Origin: an uncultured Acidobacteriota bacterium
Lineage (GTDB): Bacteria > Acidobacteriota > Blastocatellia > RBC074
Assembly (NCBI GenBank): GCA_902825875.1
Contig: CADECP010000019.1
Location: 1 to 41,164, forward strand
DNA length: 41,164 nt
Direction of reading: 5' to 3'
A program made the position numbers and the translations under genes. This document shows positions 29,102 through 37,079 of this stretch, in pieces. Positions within the stretch are counted from its first letter, which is position 1; each line of letters begins with the position of its first letter. The notes beneath the pieces are model-generated. The model was not told where the DNA came from, did no database searches, and worked only from the letters and a program-made list of their open reading frames with translations.

Positions 29102-30478
29102 ATGAGTTCTAAAATTCAAAAGATCGGCTTTGTCAGTCTGGGCTGCCCCAAAAATCTGGTGGACAGCGAAGTCATGATGGGGCAATTACAAAAACACGGC
29201 TACGAACTGACCACCGACCGCGAAGCCGCCGACGTGATGGTCATCAACACTTGCGGCTTCATCCAGACGGCCAAAGAAGAATCCATCAACACCATTTTGG
29301 AAATGGCCGAATTGAAAGAATCGGCCAACCTGAAACGGCTGGTCGTTGCCGGCTGTCTGGTCGAACGGTATCGGCAGGATTTGCTGACTCAATTGCCCGA
29401 AGTGGACGCAGTGCTCGGAACCGGCGAACTGGAAAAGATCGTTGCGGCGGTTGATCCGGCGGCGGTGGCGGCTCAAGACGCCGCGTTTGTAGCGTCGAAC
29501 GCCTGGATGACTCGCGGATTGCCGACTTATCTGTATGACGAAAACTCGCCGAGAGTGCTGGCCACGCCAAAGCATTTTGCCTACCTGAAAATTGCCGAAG
29601 GCTGCGACCACACCTGCGCTTTCTGCGCGATTCCGCAAATGCGCGGCAATTACCGAAGCCGCCGCGCTGGTTCCATACTGCGCGAAGCCGAAGCTTTGGC
29701 CGAGCAAGGCGTCAAAGAGTTGGTGCTGATTTCGCAGGACTCGACCCAGTACGGGTTGGATTTGGGAATCAAAGACGGTTTGGCCGATTTGCTGCGAAGT
29801 CTGGCGCGGGTGGACGGAATCGAATGGATTCGCGTCATGTACACCTATCCGAACAGTTTGTCTGACGCGACGCTGGCCGCGATGGCCGAAGAGTCAAAGG
29901 TTTGCAACTACTTGGACATGCCTTTGCAACACGCCAGTGCCAACATGCTGAAACGCATGCGGCGAGGCGGCAATCGCCAGTTGCTGGAAAAACTGATGAA
30001 CCGCGCCAAACAGTTCGTGCCGGAAATCACGTTGCGAACGACCTTGATCGTAGGCTTTCCCGGCGAAACCGACGCAGACTTTGACGAATTGATGCACTTC
30101 GTCCGCGATGTGGAGTTCGACCGTGTAGGCGTGTTCACTTACTCCGACGAAGAAGGCACGCACGGATTTGATCTGGACGGCAAGGTTCCGGCTCGCGTGA
30201 TGCGGACTCGTCGAGCCAGGTTGATGCGCGAGCAGGCGAAGATTTCCAAAAAGAAAAACCGCGCGATCATCGGCAAACAGTTCCGAGCCATGCTGGAAGG
30301 CGTTTCGCAGGAAACCGATCTGCTGTTGCAAGCTCGCCTGGAATCGCAGGCTCCCGAAGTTGACGGCCACGTGCTGATCAACGACATCCCCGAAAACTTC
30401 ACCGCCAAGCCTGGTGATTTCCTGAGCATCGAAATCACCGAAGCGCACGAATACGATCTGGTGGCGAGGGTGATGTGA
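29102..30478 (+). CDS. rimO: Ribosomal protein S12 methylthiotransferase RimO
   Basis: A 458-residue radical SAM enzyme that adds a methylthio group to the conserved aspartate of ribosomal protein S12. The N-terminal domain starts IGFVSLGCPKNLVDSE and carries the cluster cysteines Cys15, Cys51 and Cys85. The radical SAM motif is CDHTCAFC (Cys168, Cys172, Cys175), followed by MRGNYRSR, ISQDSTQYG, YLDMPLQHAS and LRTTLIVGFPGETD. A C-terminal TRAM domain ends at EYDLVARVM. GCPKNLVDSE distinguishes RimO from MiaB. It is the first gene of a tightly packed set with brnT starting one base after its stop. Confidence 0.96.
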   Translation: MSSKIQKIGFVSLGCPKNLVDSEVMMGQLQKHGYELTTDREAADVMVINTCGFIQTAKEESINTILEMAELKESANLKRLVVAGCLVERYRQDLLTQLPEVDAVLGTGELEKIVAAVDPAAVAAQDAAFVASNAWMTRGLPTYLYDENSPRVLATPKHFAYLKIAEGCDHTCAFCAIPQMRGNYRSRRAGSILREAEALAEQGVKELVLISQDSTQYGLDLGIKDGLADLLRSLARVDGIEWIRVMYTYPNSLSDATLAAMAEESKVCNYLDMPLQHASANMLKRMRRGGNRQLLEKLMNRAKQFVPEITLRTTLIVGFPGETDADFDELMHFVRDVEFDRVGVFTYSDEEGTHGFDLDGKVPARVMRTRRARLMREQAKISKKKNRAIIGKQFRAMLEGVSQETDLLLQARLESQAPEVDGHVLINDIPENFTAKPGDFLSIEITEAHEYDLVARVM

Positions 30479-30479
30479 T

Positions 30480-30752
30480 ATGAAATTTGATTGGCACGAC
30501 AAGAAGGCTGAGACCAATGAGGTCAAGCATGGGGTCAGTTTCGAAGAAGCAAGGGAAGTTTTTTATGATCCCGATGCAAAGACTCTTCCTGACGATGAAC
30601 ACTCCTGGGAAGAACAACGAATGAGAATATACGGATCAACACGCAAACGATTGTTGACTGTAATTTACGTGGAAATAATTGAGGATTACATCTGGATCAT
30701 CAGCGCACGTGAAATGACCAAACGTGAAAAGAGGTTGTACTATGAAAATTGA
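30480..30752 (+). CDS. brnT: BrnT-family ribonuclease toxin
   Basis: A 90-residue RelE-fold type II toxin. The family pattern is clear: FDWHDKKAETNEVKHGVSF near the N terminus, a central EEQRMRIYGSTRKRLLTVIYVE strand pair, and the C-terminal IISAREMTKREKRLYYE. BrnT cleaves RNA and is neutralised by BrnA. The ATG lies one base after the rimO stop with GAGGGTG inside rimO, and the gene overlaps brnA by 11 bases, so all three are translationally coupled. The order toxin-then-antitoxin is normal for brnTA. Confidence 0.88.
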   Translation: MKFDWHDKKAETNEVKHGVSFEEAREVFYDPDAKTLPDDEHSWEEQRMRIYGSTRKRLLTVIYVEIIEDYIWIISAREMTKREKRLYYEN

Positions 30753-31224
30753 AAAAATCAGCAAAGATGAAGGTTACGTAGAAATCACCGAAGAAGAATA
30801 CTTGGAAGATTTAGCGTCTGGTCTGTCTGAAGATGAGGTGCTGAAACCAGGTCGCCATAAATTTATTCGTGGGGGGTTTCTGAAACGGCATCCGAACTTC
30901 AACCCGGCAACAGTGGAAACTGTGGTTCATATTTCGCTTGGGTTGGATTTGGAGGTGCTGAAATACTTCAAACAGTTGGCCGTGGAAACCAACGCCGATT
31001 CATACGAGACTCCCATCAAACAAGCTTTGCGTGAAGCGATGGAAAAAGCCCGCCCAACCCGGCAAGCCGTCACGGAGCATCAGGCCTTGATTGAGGATCC
31101 TCAATTTATTGAAGCCGTTGCTGAACGTGTTCGGAAACTTTCAAAAAAATCTTCCGCAAAACCAGTTTCCAAATCTTCATCCGCAAACAAACCGCGCCGC
31201 CGCGCTAGTCAGAAAACGTCATGA
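30742..31224 (+). CDS. brnA: BrnA-family antitoxin
   Basis: A 160-residue protein. The central part carries the ribbon-helix-helix pattern of BrnA antitoxins (VVHISLGLDLEVLKYFKQL, then PIKQALREAMEKA), used for DNA binding and autorepression; the N-terminal acidic part (EITEEEYLEDLASGLSEDE) would contact the toxin. It is longer than typical BrnA (about 90 residues), with a C-terminal tail rich in Lys and Ser (from RKLSKKSSAKP). ATG 30742 has AGAGG at 7 bases; an in-frame start at 30724 is less likely. It overlaps pgpA by four bases (ATGA). Confidence 0.78.
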   Translation: MKIEKISKDEGYVEITEEEYLEDLASGLSEDEVLKPGRHKFIRGGFLKRHPNFNPATVETVVHISLGLDLEVLKYFKQLAVETNADSYETPIKQALREAMEKARPTRQAVTEHQALIEDPQFIEAVAERVRKLSKKSSAKPVSKSSSANKPRRRASQKTS

Positions 31225-31772
31225 CCAACCCCGAACCTTTCGCCGACAAACGCGGCAAATCATTCAACGCAAACGGAGCCGCCGACTGGCTGGCGGTCAT
31301 TTTAGCCACTGGCGGAGGCGCGGGCTTTGCGCCGATTGCACCTGGAACTTGGGGATCGCTGGTTGGGTTGTTGATCGCGTATGGACTAATCGCGGTGTTC
31401 AAATCCAACGTCGTATTGCTGCAAAACTTGTTGATTGTCGTTAGCGTGGTTCTGGCGTGGATTGGCATTTGGGCTGGCACGCGAGCCGAATCAGTCTTTG
31501 GCAAAAAAGATTCCGGGCAAATTGTGATTGATGAAGTTTGCGGCCAGGTCATTAGTTTCGTGTTCATTGCGCCGTTTCTGGCTGGACTGGGAGAGGGTTG
31601 GCGATGGTGGATGATTCCGGGATTTTTGTTGTTCCGAGCCTTCGATATTTTCAAACCTTTCCCGATCAACGGCCTGCAATCTTTAACCGGCGGCGTGGGT
31701 GTGATGATGGACGATGTCATCGCCGGAATTTACGCCGCCGCGCTGATGTCACTAGCTCTGTACTTTGCTTAG
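31221..31772 (+). CDS. pgpA: Phosphatidylglycerophosphatase A
   Basis: A 183-residue membrane phosphatase that converts phosphatidylglycerol phosphate to phosphatidylglycerol. Seen: the family motifs GFAPIAPGTWGSLVG, IVIDEVCGQ with the conserved Asp-Glu, FRAFDIFKPFPI and VMMDDVIAGIYA, with about four transmembrane helices. Length is typical. Its ATG overlaps the brnA stop (ATGA), so translation is coupled to the toxin-antitoxin genes. cinA follows after 46 bases with a heptamer array between. Confidence 0.92.
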   Translation: MTNPEPFADKRGKSFNANGAADWLAVILATGGGAGFAPIAPGTWGSLVGLLIAYGLIAVFKSNVVLLQNLLIVVSVVLAWIGIWAGTRAESVFGKKDSGQIVIDEVCGQVISFVFIAPFLAGLGEGWRWWMIPGFLLFRAFDIFKPFPINGLQSLTGGVGVMMDDVIAGIYAAALMSLALYFA

Positions 31773-31785
31773 TCGGAACCCGGCT

Positions 31786-31813
31786 GCAACCTACGACCTA
31801 CAACCTACAACCT
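31786..31813. repeat. Heptamer array upstream of cinA
   Basis: Four exact-phase heptamers: GCAACCT, ACGACCT, ACAACCT, ACAACCT. It ends 5 bases before the cinA ATG and occupies the ribosome-site position. Same architecture as the dcw junction arrays, with a different unit. Confidence 0.75.
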
Positions 31814-31818
31814 GAAAT

Positions 31819-33054
31819 ATGCTTAACGCTGAAATTATCGCCATCGGCTCTGAGATGCTGACGCCGTTTCGAGTGGACACCAATTCGTTGTGGCTGACCG
31901 AGCGGCTGAATTCGATTGGCATTGACGTGAAGCTCAAAACCGTAGTCGGTGACGACGAATCGCGCTTGGAAGAAACCATCCGCGATGCCATCAAACGATC
32001 CGAAATCGTCATCTCCACCGGAGGGCTTGGGCCAACCGAAGACGACATCACGCGGAAGATTTTCGCTCGCGTGCTGAAACGCCGGTTGATTTTGGACGAT
32101 GGGATTTTGGAAGCTCTCAAAGCCAGATTCGCCAAACGCAATATGCCGATGCCGGAAATCAACGCCCGGCAGGCGTTGGTGATGGAACGCGCGGAGGTGT
32201 TGCCGAATCCGAACGGCACCGCTCCCGGCATGTTGATCGCCGAAGGCAAATGCGTGATTGCGATGTTGCCCGGCCCGCCGCGCGAAATGAAGCCGATGTT
32301 CGACGCTTCGGTCGCTCCGGTGTTGAAACAGCAAGTCGGCGATGTGGTCATTCTGCGCCGCAAGCTGAGCATTTTCGGTTTAACTGAATCGCGCACCGAT
32401 GAACTGGCTGCGCCGGTTTACACCAAATTTCAAAACCCCACCACGACGATTTTGTTCAAAGACGGCAACATCGAACTTCACCTGACGGCTCAATCCAAAA
32501 CCGACACCGAAGCCAATCGTTTGCTGGATGAACTCAGCGGACAGCTTGATGAAGTGCTGGGCGAATATATTTATTCGCGTCGAGACGAAACTCTGGAAGG
32601 TGTTGTCGGCGAATTGTTGCGCTGGCGTGGGTATTCGCTGGCCACAGCCGAAAGCTGCACGGGAGGTTTGCTGGCCGGGCGCGTCACCGAAGTCCCCGGC
32701 AGTTCCGAATACTTTCTGGAAGGCGTCGTCACTTACTCCAACGAAGCCAAGATGCGGATGCTAGGCGTGCCGAAAGAAATGCTGGACGAACACGGCGCGG
32801 TCAGTGAACCCGTCGCCTGCGCTATGGCCGCCGGAGTGCGAAAGCTCGCCGGTTCAACCTTCGGCATCGGCATCACAGGCGTTGCCGGCCCCGGCGGAGG
32901 CACAGAGGAAAAACCCGTCGGCTTGGTTTACATCGCTTTGGCCGACGAAGACAACGTCACGGCTCGCAAGCTGATCTTCCCCGGCGACCGCCAATTCATT
33001 CGCACACTAACGGTGAATTCGGCGCTTGATCTGCTGCGACGGCGGCTGAATTGA
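31819..33054 (+). CDS. cinA: CinA-family protein (NMN amidohydrolase / competence-damage protein)
   Basis: A 411-residue two-domain protein. The N-terminal molybdopterin-binding-like domain shows AEIIAIGSEMLTPFRVDTNS, STGGLGPTEDD and MLPGPPREMKPMF. The C-terminal CinA domain shows TAESCTGGLLAGRVTEVPGS, GVVTYSNEAK, EHGAVSEPVA and GITGVAGPGGGTEEKPVG. CinA proteins combine ADP-ribose pyrophosphatase and NMN deamidase activities in pyridine nucleotide recycling. Size and order of domains are typical. The start ATG (MLNAEIIAIGSE) is the family start; no Shine-Dalgarno site is visible because of the repeat. Confidence 0.92.
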   Translation: MLNAEIIAIGSEMLTPFRVDTNSLWLTERLNSIGIDVKLKTVVGDDESRLEETIRDAIKRSEIVISTGGLGPTEDDITRKIFARVLKRRLILDDGILEALKARFAKRNMPMPEINARQALVMERAEVLPNPNGTAPGMLIAEGKCVIAMLPGPPREMKPMFDASVAPVLKQQVGDVVILRRKLSIFGLTESRTDELAAPVYTKFQNPTTTILFKDGNIELHLTAQSKTDTEANRLLDELSGQLDEVLGEYIYSRRDETLEGVVGELLRWRGYSLATAESCTGGLLAGRVTEVPGSSEYFLEGVVTYSNEAKMRMLGVPKEMLDEHGAVSEPVACAMAAGVRKLAGSTFGIGITGVAGPGGGTEEKPVGLVYIALADEDNVTARKLIFPGDRQFIRTLTVNSALDLLRRRLN

Positions 33055-33075
33055 AGAAACAAAGGGAGTAAAGCA

Positions 33076-33556
33076 TTGACCAAGTATCCACTGGCAGAGG
33101 TTTTTGGTTTTCCAAAGAACCAATGACCTGGTGGAGTTGGACTGGACTGGCCAGCCAAACTATCCGCGTCCAGACTATCTGTCTTCTTCGCGCAAACGAC
33201 TCGCTCCGCAATTGCTTTTCAAAGGTGGCATCTTTCACGCTTGGCGCAAGAAACAGGCTGTGGCTTTGCATAGAGGTTTTTATGACACCTTGCCGCGTTT
33301 GCCTGTGGTCGAACCTGAAGAGGCAGACATGGCCTGGCTTGTTTATGACCTGAACTACAACCCAAAAAACAATCGCTACGAGCTTTGTCAGGACGAAATC
33401 ATCTATACGAAATTCCAGCCGACAATGCTGAAAATTACAACGGCTGATCCGGGTAATGTGACTGACTTTGTTGGCTTGCTACAGTCCAAGCTGGATGAAA
33501 AGCTCGACAACAATCCGCCCGATGCGCCGATACTTTCAGACCCGGTTTTAACGTAG
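33076..33556 (+). pseudogene. NotI-family restriction endonuclease remnant (internal deletion and frameshift)
   Basis: A TTG at 33076 with GGGAG upstream opens LTKYPLAEVFGFPKNQ and stops at 33124-33126. PLAEVFGFP is the N-terminal hallmark I recall for NotI-type endonucleases. The +1 frame continues from about 33116 to 33556 with NYPRPDYLSSSRKRLAPQ, then LLFKGGIFHAWRKKQAVALH and a C-terminal YTKFQPTMLKIT, which match the C-terminal half of that family. The central region, with the CPFxN cysteine cluster and the catalytic acidic residues, is missing; about 165 residues remain of some 350. So I read it as a gene with a large internal deletion plus frame change. The intact methyltransferase begins 2 bases after it, as expected for a restriction-modification pair. 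Family recall is from memory. Confidence 0.6.
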
Positions 33557-33558
33557 TC

Positions 33559-34449
33559 ATGACCTACGCAGCTCATCAACAATGCTTATTCGAAACGCCG
33601 CTGCATCACGTCATCAATGTCGCTGCGGTACGCCAACTCAGCCCGTTTCGTTATCCAGGCGGCAAAACCTGGCTAACCCCACGCATCCGTCAATGGCTGA
33701 AACATCCGCCCGCCGAATTCATAGAGCCTTTTGCCGGTGGCGGAATTGTGAGCCTGACAGTGGCGGCGGAAAATTTAGCAAAACACGTAACGATGGTGGA
33801 GCTTGACGAACAGGTCGCCGCTGTTTGGCAAACGATCTTTACTGACAACCAAGCTGAGTGGCTGGCTGAACGAATTGTTGCTTTTGATTTGTCCTTGGAA
33901 TCGCTGCGTGAAGAATTGGCGCGCACACCGCAAACCAGACGTGAGATAGCTTTTCAGACCATTCTCAAAAATCGAACTTTTCATGGCGGCATCCTTGCAG
34001 CAGGTTCGGCACCGTTGAAACTGGGGGAAAATGGCAAGGGGATAAAATCACGATGGTATGCCGACACCCTGAAAAAACGAATTCTGGCAATCGCGCAACT
34101 GCGCGACCAAATAACGGTGATTCACGGAGATGCGTTCGACGCCATTCGCCAATTTGCGACGAACAGCAATGCTGCTTTTTTCATTGATCCCCCCTATTCG
34201 GCCAGTGGCAAGGGGGCTGGAAAACGGCTTTACACTCACCATAAATTGGATCATCAGGAGTTATTTCAGCTCTTGGCAAATGTGGCTGGGGACATTTTGA
34301 TGACTTACGATAATGCTCCCAAAATCCTGGAATTTGCAGAGACAAATGGCTTTGAAGTGAAGGCTGTGGCGATGAAAAACAATCATCATGCTGAGATGAC
34401 AGAATTGTTGATTGGGCGCAGCTTAAGTTGGCTCGACGCCCGTGTCTGA
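33559..34449 (+). CDS. D12-class (Dam-type) DNA adenine-N6 methyltransferase
   Basis: A 296-residue SAM-dependent DNA methyltransferase of the alpha (Dam/D12) class. Seen: FRYPGGKTWL (residues 30-39), the SAM motif FIEPFAGGG (54-62), VELDEQVAAVW for SAM ribose binding, KNRTFHGGI in the target-recognition part, GDAFDAI, and the catalytic FFIDPPYSASG (DPPY at 210-213). All catalytic motifs are intact. The gene directly follows the NotI-like remnant, so it is probably the surviving half of a restriction-modification system. The recognition site cannot be read from sequence. The ATG has no clear ribosome site, which suggests coupling to the upstream gene. Confidence 0.88.
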   Translation: MTYAAHQQCLFETPLHHVINVAAVRQLSPFRYPGGKTWLTPRIRQWLKHPPAEFIEPFAGGGIVSLTVAAENLAKHVTMVELDEQVAAVWQTIFTDNQAEWLAERIVAFDLSLESLREELARTPQTRREIAFQTILKNRTFHGGILAAGSAPLKLGENGKGIKSRWYADTLKKRILAIAQLRDQITVIHGDAFDAIRQFATNSNAAFFIDPPYSASGKGAGKRLYTHHKLDHQELFQLLANVAGDILMTYDNAPKILEFAETNGFEVKAVAMKNNHHAEMTELLIGRSLSWLDARV

Positions 34450-34494
34450 GCAGGTAAATACACGTAGGCGACACAGAACGGAAATAACGACGAC

Positions 34495-35121
34495 ATGGAT
34501 AATGGAAATCTTACTGCTTTTATTTTTGGCTATCTGCTAGGTTCAATCCCGTTTGGCTTCCTGATCGTCAAGCTGGCCAGCGGTTCTGACATACGCGAAA
34601 CCGGCAGCGGGGGCACGGGCGCAACGAACGTCACGCGCAAAGCGGGAAAGGGCGCAGGCGTCGTCACGCTGTTGCTGGACGCGCTGAAAGGCGTCGCGGC
34701 GGTGTTGGTAGCTCGCTGGTTGACGGATGAGCCGGGAACTTCGTGGGTGGTGGCCGGCGCGGGAGTGCTGGCCGTTGTCGGGCATTGCTTCCCGGTCTGG
34801 TTGAAATTCAAAGCGGGCAAAGGCGTGGCGACGGGCTTGGGTGTGTTTCTGGCCATTGTGCCGTGGGCAGTGATGGCTGCGGTGATTGTCTTTGTCGTCG
34901 TTGTCTGGCGAACTCGGTTTATCTCGCTGGGTTCGATTTTGGCGGCGGCGTTTGTCCCGCTGTGGGTGTGGGCAATGCACACCTGGCTGGAACCGATCAG
35001 CAATTTTGTTCCGATCATTGCGGCGCTGTGCGCTTCGTCGGCGATCATCATTGCCAAACATCATGAAAACATCGGTCGGCTGATAGCTGGAACTGAAAGT
35101 AAATTCGCCGCGGTGAAATGA
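34495..35121 (+). CDS. plsY: Acyl-phosphate:glycerol-3-phosphate acyltransferase PlsY
   Basis: A 208-residue inner-membrane acyltransferase that makes lysophosphatidic acid from acyl-phosphate, the first step of phospholipid synthesis. Seen: GYLLGSIPFGFLIVKL, the glycine-rich GSGGTGATNVTRKAGKGAG, GHCFPVWLKFKAGKGVATGLG and a C-terminal KHHENIGRLIAGTE; five helices are likely. Length is typical. It begins 45 bases after the methyltransferase stop and is followed by an ABC ATPase gene. Confidence 0.95.
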   Translation: MDNGNLTAFIFGYLLGSIPFGFLIVKLASGSDIRETGSGGTGATNVTRKAGKGAGVVTLLLDALKGVAAVLVARWLTDEPGTSWVVAGAGVLAVVGHCFPVWLKFKAGKGVATGLGVFLAIVPWAVMAAVIVFVVVVWRTRFISLGSILAAAFVPLWVWAMHTWLEPISNFVPIIAALCASSAIIIAKHHENIGRLIAGTESKFAAVK

Positions 35122-35180
35122 ACTAGGGTCGCTGAACCGTGAGTGAAAGTTCTACTGTCAATTTGCGAAAGGAAGTTTCA

Positions 35181-36068
35181 ATGAGCAACTCAACTGGTTC
35201 GGTTCCGGCGATTGAATTCCGCGACGTTTCGATCAGTTTTGACGACGTGCAGGCTTTGCGGCGAATCAGTTTTTCGCTCGGCAAAGGCGAGATGATTTGT
35301 CTGACGGGAGATTCGCAATCCGGCAAATCCGTGTTGCTGCGGTTGGCGCTGGGGTTTTTGCAGCCTGACGAAGGCGAAGTCTGGATTAACAGACAAAACA
35401 TCACCGGCCTGGACGAAACCGAATTGCTGGCCGTCCGGCGCGGATTGATGGGCATGGTCTTTCAGGAAAACGCGCTGTTCACCGGCCAGACGGTTTATGA
35501 AAACGCGGCGTACCGATTGACCGACCAGGAATGGCCGGAAGAGGAAATCGAAAAATCCGTGCTGGAAGTGCTGACCTTTGTCGGTTTGCAAAACGATTTG
35601 GAAAAACAGGCCGAAGCATTATCCGGCGGAATGAAACGACGTTTGGAGCTGGCGCGAGCCTTGATCGGCTGGCCAAAAATAATGCTGTACGACGAACCGA
35701 CGGCGGGGCTTGATCCGATCAACGCGCATCAAGTGATGGATTTGATCATTCGCGCGCGTGACCTGCACGGCATTTCTTCGCTGTACGTGACCAAAATGCT
35801 TGGCGAAATTTCCTATTTGGCCAATCATCGCGCCGAACAAACTTCCGAAGGTGGGGCGGTGGTTGCTACGAATTCGGTTGCCGGAGTTCAGGTGATGCTG
35901 CTCGAAGCCGGACGAATCGCTTTTTTCGGTTCGCCGCAGGAATTTCATCAAAGCACACTGCCAGCAGTTCAGCACATGCTGCATCCAGTCACCGATGCCA
36001 TACACGACAATCTGGAAGTCGCAGACCCTTGGGCGCAAAACCGCCGCAGCCGCGAAAAACAGGATTGA
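35181..36068 (+). CDS. Mla/Ttg2A-type ABC transporter ATPase with altered H-loop
   Basis: A 295-residue ABC ATPase resembling the MlaF group that powers phospholipid transport with MlaE and Mce proteins. Seen: Walker A GDSQSGKS (43-50), Q-loop VFQENALF (Gln95), signature LSGGMKRRLELARAL (from 148), Walker B IMLYDEPTAGLDP (Asp171, Glu172). The H-loop, normally VTH, reads YVTK with Lys205, so the switch histidine is missing. A stretch after it (NHRAEQTSEGGAVVATNS) is longer than usual. No permease or Mce gene is adjacent. ATG 35181 has AAGGAAG upstream; a GTG at 35139 is in frame. The missing histidine may mean low or no ATPase activity. Confidence 0.8.
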   Translation: MSNSTGSVPAIEFRDVSISFDDVQALRRISFSLGKGEMICLTGDSQSGKSVLLRLALGFLQPDEGEVWINRQNITGLDETELLAVRRGLMGMVFQENALFTGQTVYENAAYRLTDQEWPEEEIEKSVLEVLTFVGLQNDLEKQAEALSGGMKRRLELARALIGWPKIMLYDEPTAGLDPINAHQVMDLIIRARDLHGISSLYVTKMLGEISYLANHRAEQTSEGGAVVATNSVAGVQVMLLEAGRIAFFGSPQEFHQSTLPAVQHMLHPVTDAIHDNLEVADPWAQNRRSREKQD

Positions 36069-36166
36069 CGCTCGAATCGTTTTTCCGCTGCAAGCACTCA
36101 GCAAAGCAGCGTTCTTGAGTTCGGCAAGCCAAAAAACATCAAACACGACCTCAAGGAGAAATAGTT

Positions 36167-36652
36167 ATGAAGTACCAAACAGGGATCAGTCTTTTCATTG
36201 TCATGCTGGCGTTTTCGTGGACTGCCGCTCAGCAGGATGTGCCTCCCAAACCCACGCCTAGCATTCAACCGACGGCGGAAGCTTTGATGAAGGCCGCCGA
36301 CAAGACTCAAACCAAACGCGAAGACGCATCGGCGGAAGAGTTAAAGAAATTCGTCGAACGCGAAATCGCCAAATCGGCTGCGCTGCCTGTGACGACGACG
36401 GTTCAAGAACCAATTCAACCAGCCGTGCCGCCTCGCGTGTTGAAAGACCTCAAACTCGATTGGAAGGCAGGGATAATTTATGTTGAAGGCGGAATGTATA
36501 TGAAGATTGGCGATGTGATCGTTGCGATGGCTGGCAGCGAATGTTTTCTGACTGAAGAGGAAGTTGTCGCGCGAAGGCAGCGCGTCCAGGCAAAATTCGC
36601 TGAAATGCAGAAAGCCGAATCAGCCAAGCCCGAACCGATGAAGAAAGATTGA
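36167..36652 (+). CDS. Exported hypothetical protein
   Basis: A 161-residue protein that I do not recognise. Residues 1-21 are a signal peptide (MKYQTGISLFIVMLAFSWTA, then AQQD), followed by a Pro- and Thr-rich segment and charged helical stretches (EELKKFVEREIAKSA; EEEVVARRQRVQAKFAEMQ). A hydrophobic core lies at about 105-130 (IIYVEGGMYMKIGDVIVAM), with one cysteine. AAGGAG stands 9 bases before the ATG. It follows the ABC ATPase by 98 bases. Likely periplasmic; no function can be assigned. Confidence 0.7.
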   Translation: MKYQTGISLFIVMLAFSWTAAQQDVPPKPTPSIQPTAEALMKAADKTQTKREDASAEELKKFVEREIAKSAALPVTTTVQEPIQPAVPPRVLKDLKLDWKAGIIYVEGGMYMKIGDVIVAMAGSECFLTEEEVVARRQRVQAKFAEMQKAESAKPEPMKKD

Positions 36653-36665
36653 CTGGCTGGCGGCA

Positions 36666-36827
36666 TCAAGGAAGAAGAAACCAAAGCAGCCCGAACGCTG
36701 TGAACAGAACTCCCCAAACCAGAAAGACAAACGTCAGCGGAGTATTCAACCGATTAAACCACAGCGAAATACGATTGGGATGTTCAGTGGCTAGCGAAGA
36801 TTGAGTTGTGTGAATTTGCGAAATCAT
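36666..36827 (-). CDS. Possible small single-helix membrane protein
   Basis: A 53-residue open frame on the minus strand: a polar N-terminal half (MISQIHTTQSSLATEHPNRI) and a hydrophobic C-terminal half (about residues 31-52, LTFVFLVWGVLFTAFGLLWF) that would make one transmembrane helix. It fills a stretch that otherwise lacks a gene. The ribosome site is weak (GAGCAG). It points against its neighbours. It could be a chance frame, but the sharp split into soluble and membrane halves is suggestive. Confidence 0.4.
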   Translation of the reverse strand: MISQIHTTQSSLATEHPNRISLWFNRLNTPLTFVFLVWGVLFTAFGLLWFLLP

Positions 36828-36843
36828 CACTGCTCAGGTTTGC

Positions 36844-36888
36844 AAAAAACGTGCCTGCCATCCGAAATGGCGGGCACAACTGTTTTTT
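36844..36888. terminator. Bidirectional intrinsic terminator
   Basis: GTGCCTGCCAT (36851-36861) and ATGGCGGGCAC (36867-36877) pair over 11 bp with one mismatch and a 5-base loop. Six A lie before it (36844-36849) and six T after it (36883-36888), so it can terminate on either strand. On the plus strand it would end the transcript of the exported protein at 36167-36652. Confidence 0.75.
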
Positions 36889-37079
36889 CGGTCTGTCAAT
36901 TGCACTTGGCGGATTGGTTCAAGATTTTCGGGTACTGTTGCTGAATACTGTGACAAATCTCGACACCCGATTTCGTTGAAAAATTTGCGACTGTGACAAA
37001 AATGGGCAACCGGCGAACTTGACCAGTCGTCTGGCTTAAGGACACATAGACAAATAAACAAGCAAAGTGAGGTAACGCG
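36889..37079 (+). promoter_or_regulatory. Upstream region of the FecR gene with a direct repeat
   Basis: No gene is seen. ACTGTGACAAA occurs twice in the same orientation (36947-36957 and 36990-37000), 43 bases apart. These could be regulator sites for the FecR gene; no convincing promoter hexamers were found by eye. Confidence 0.35.
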
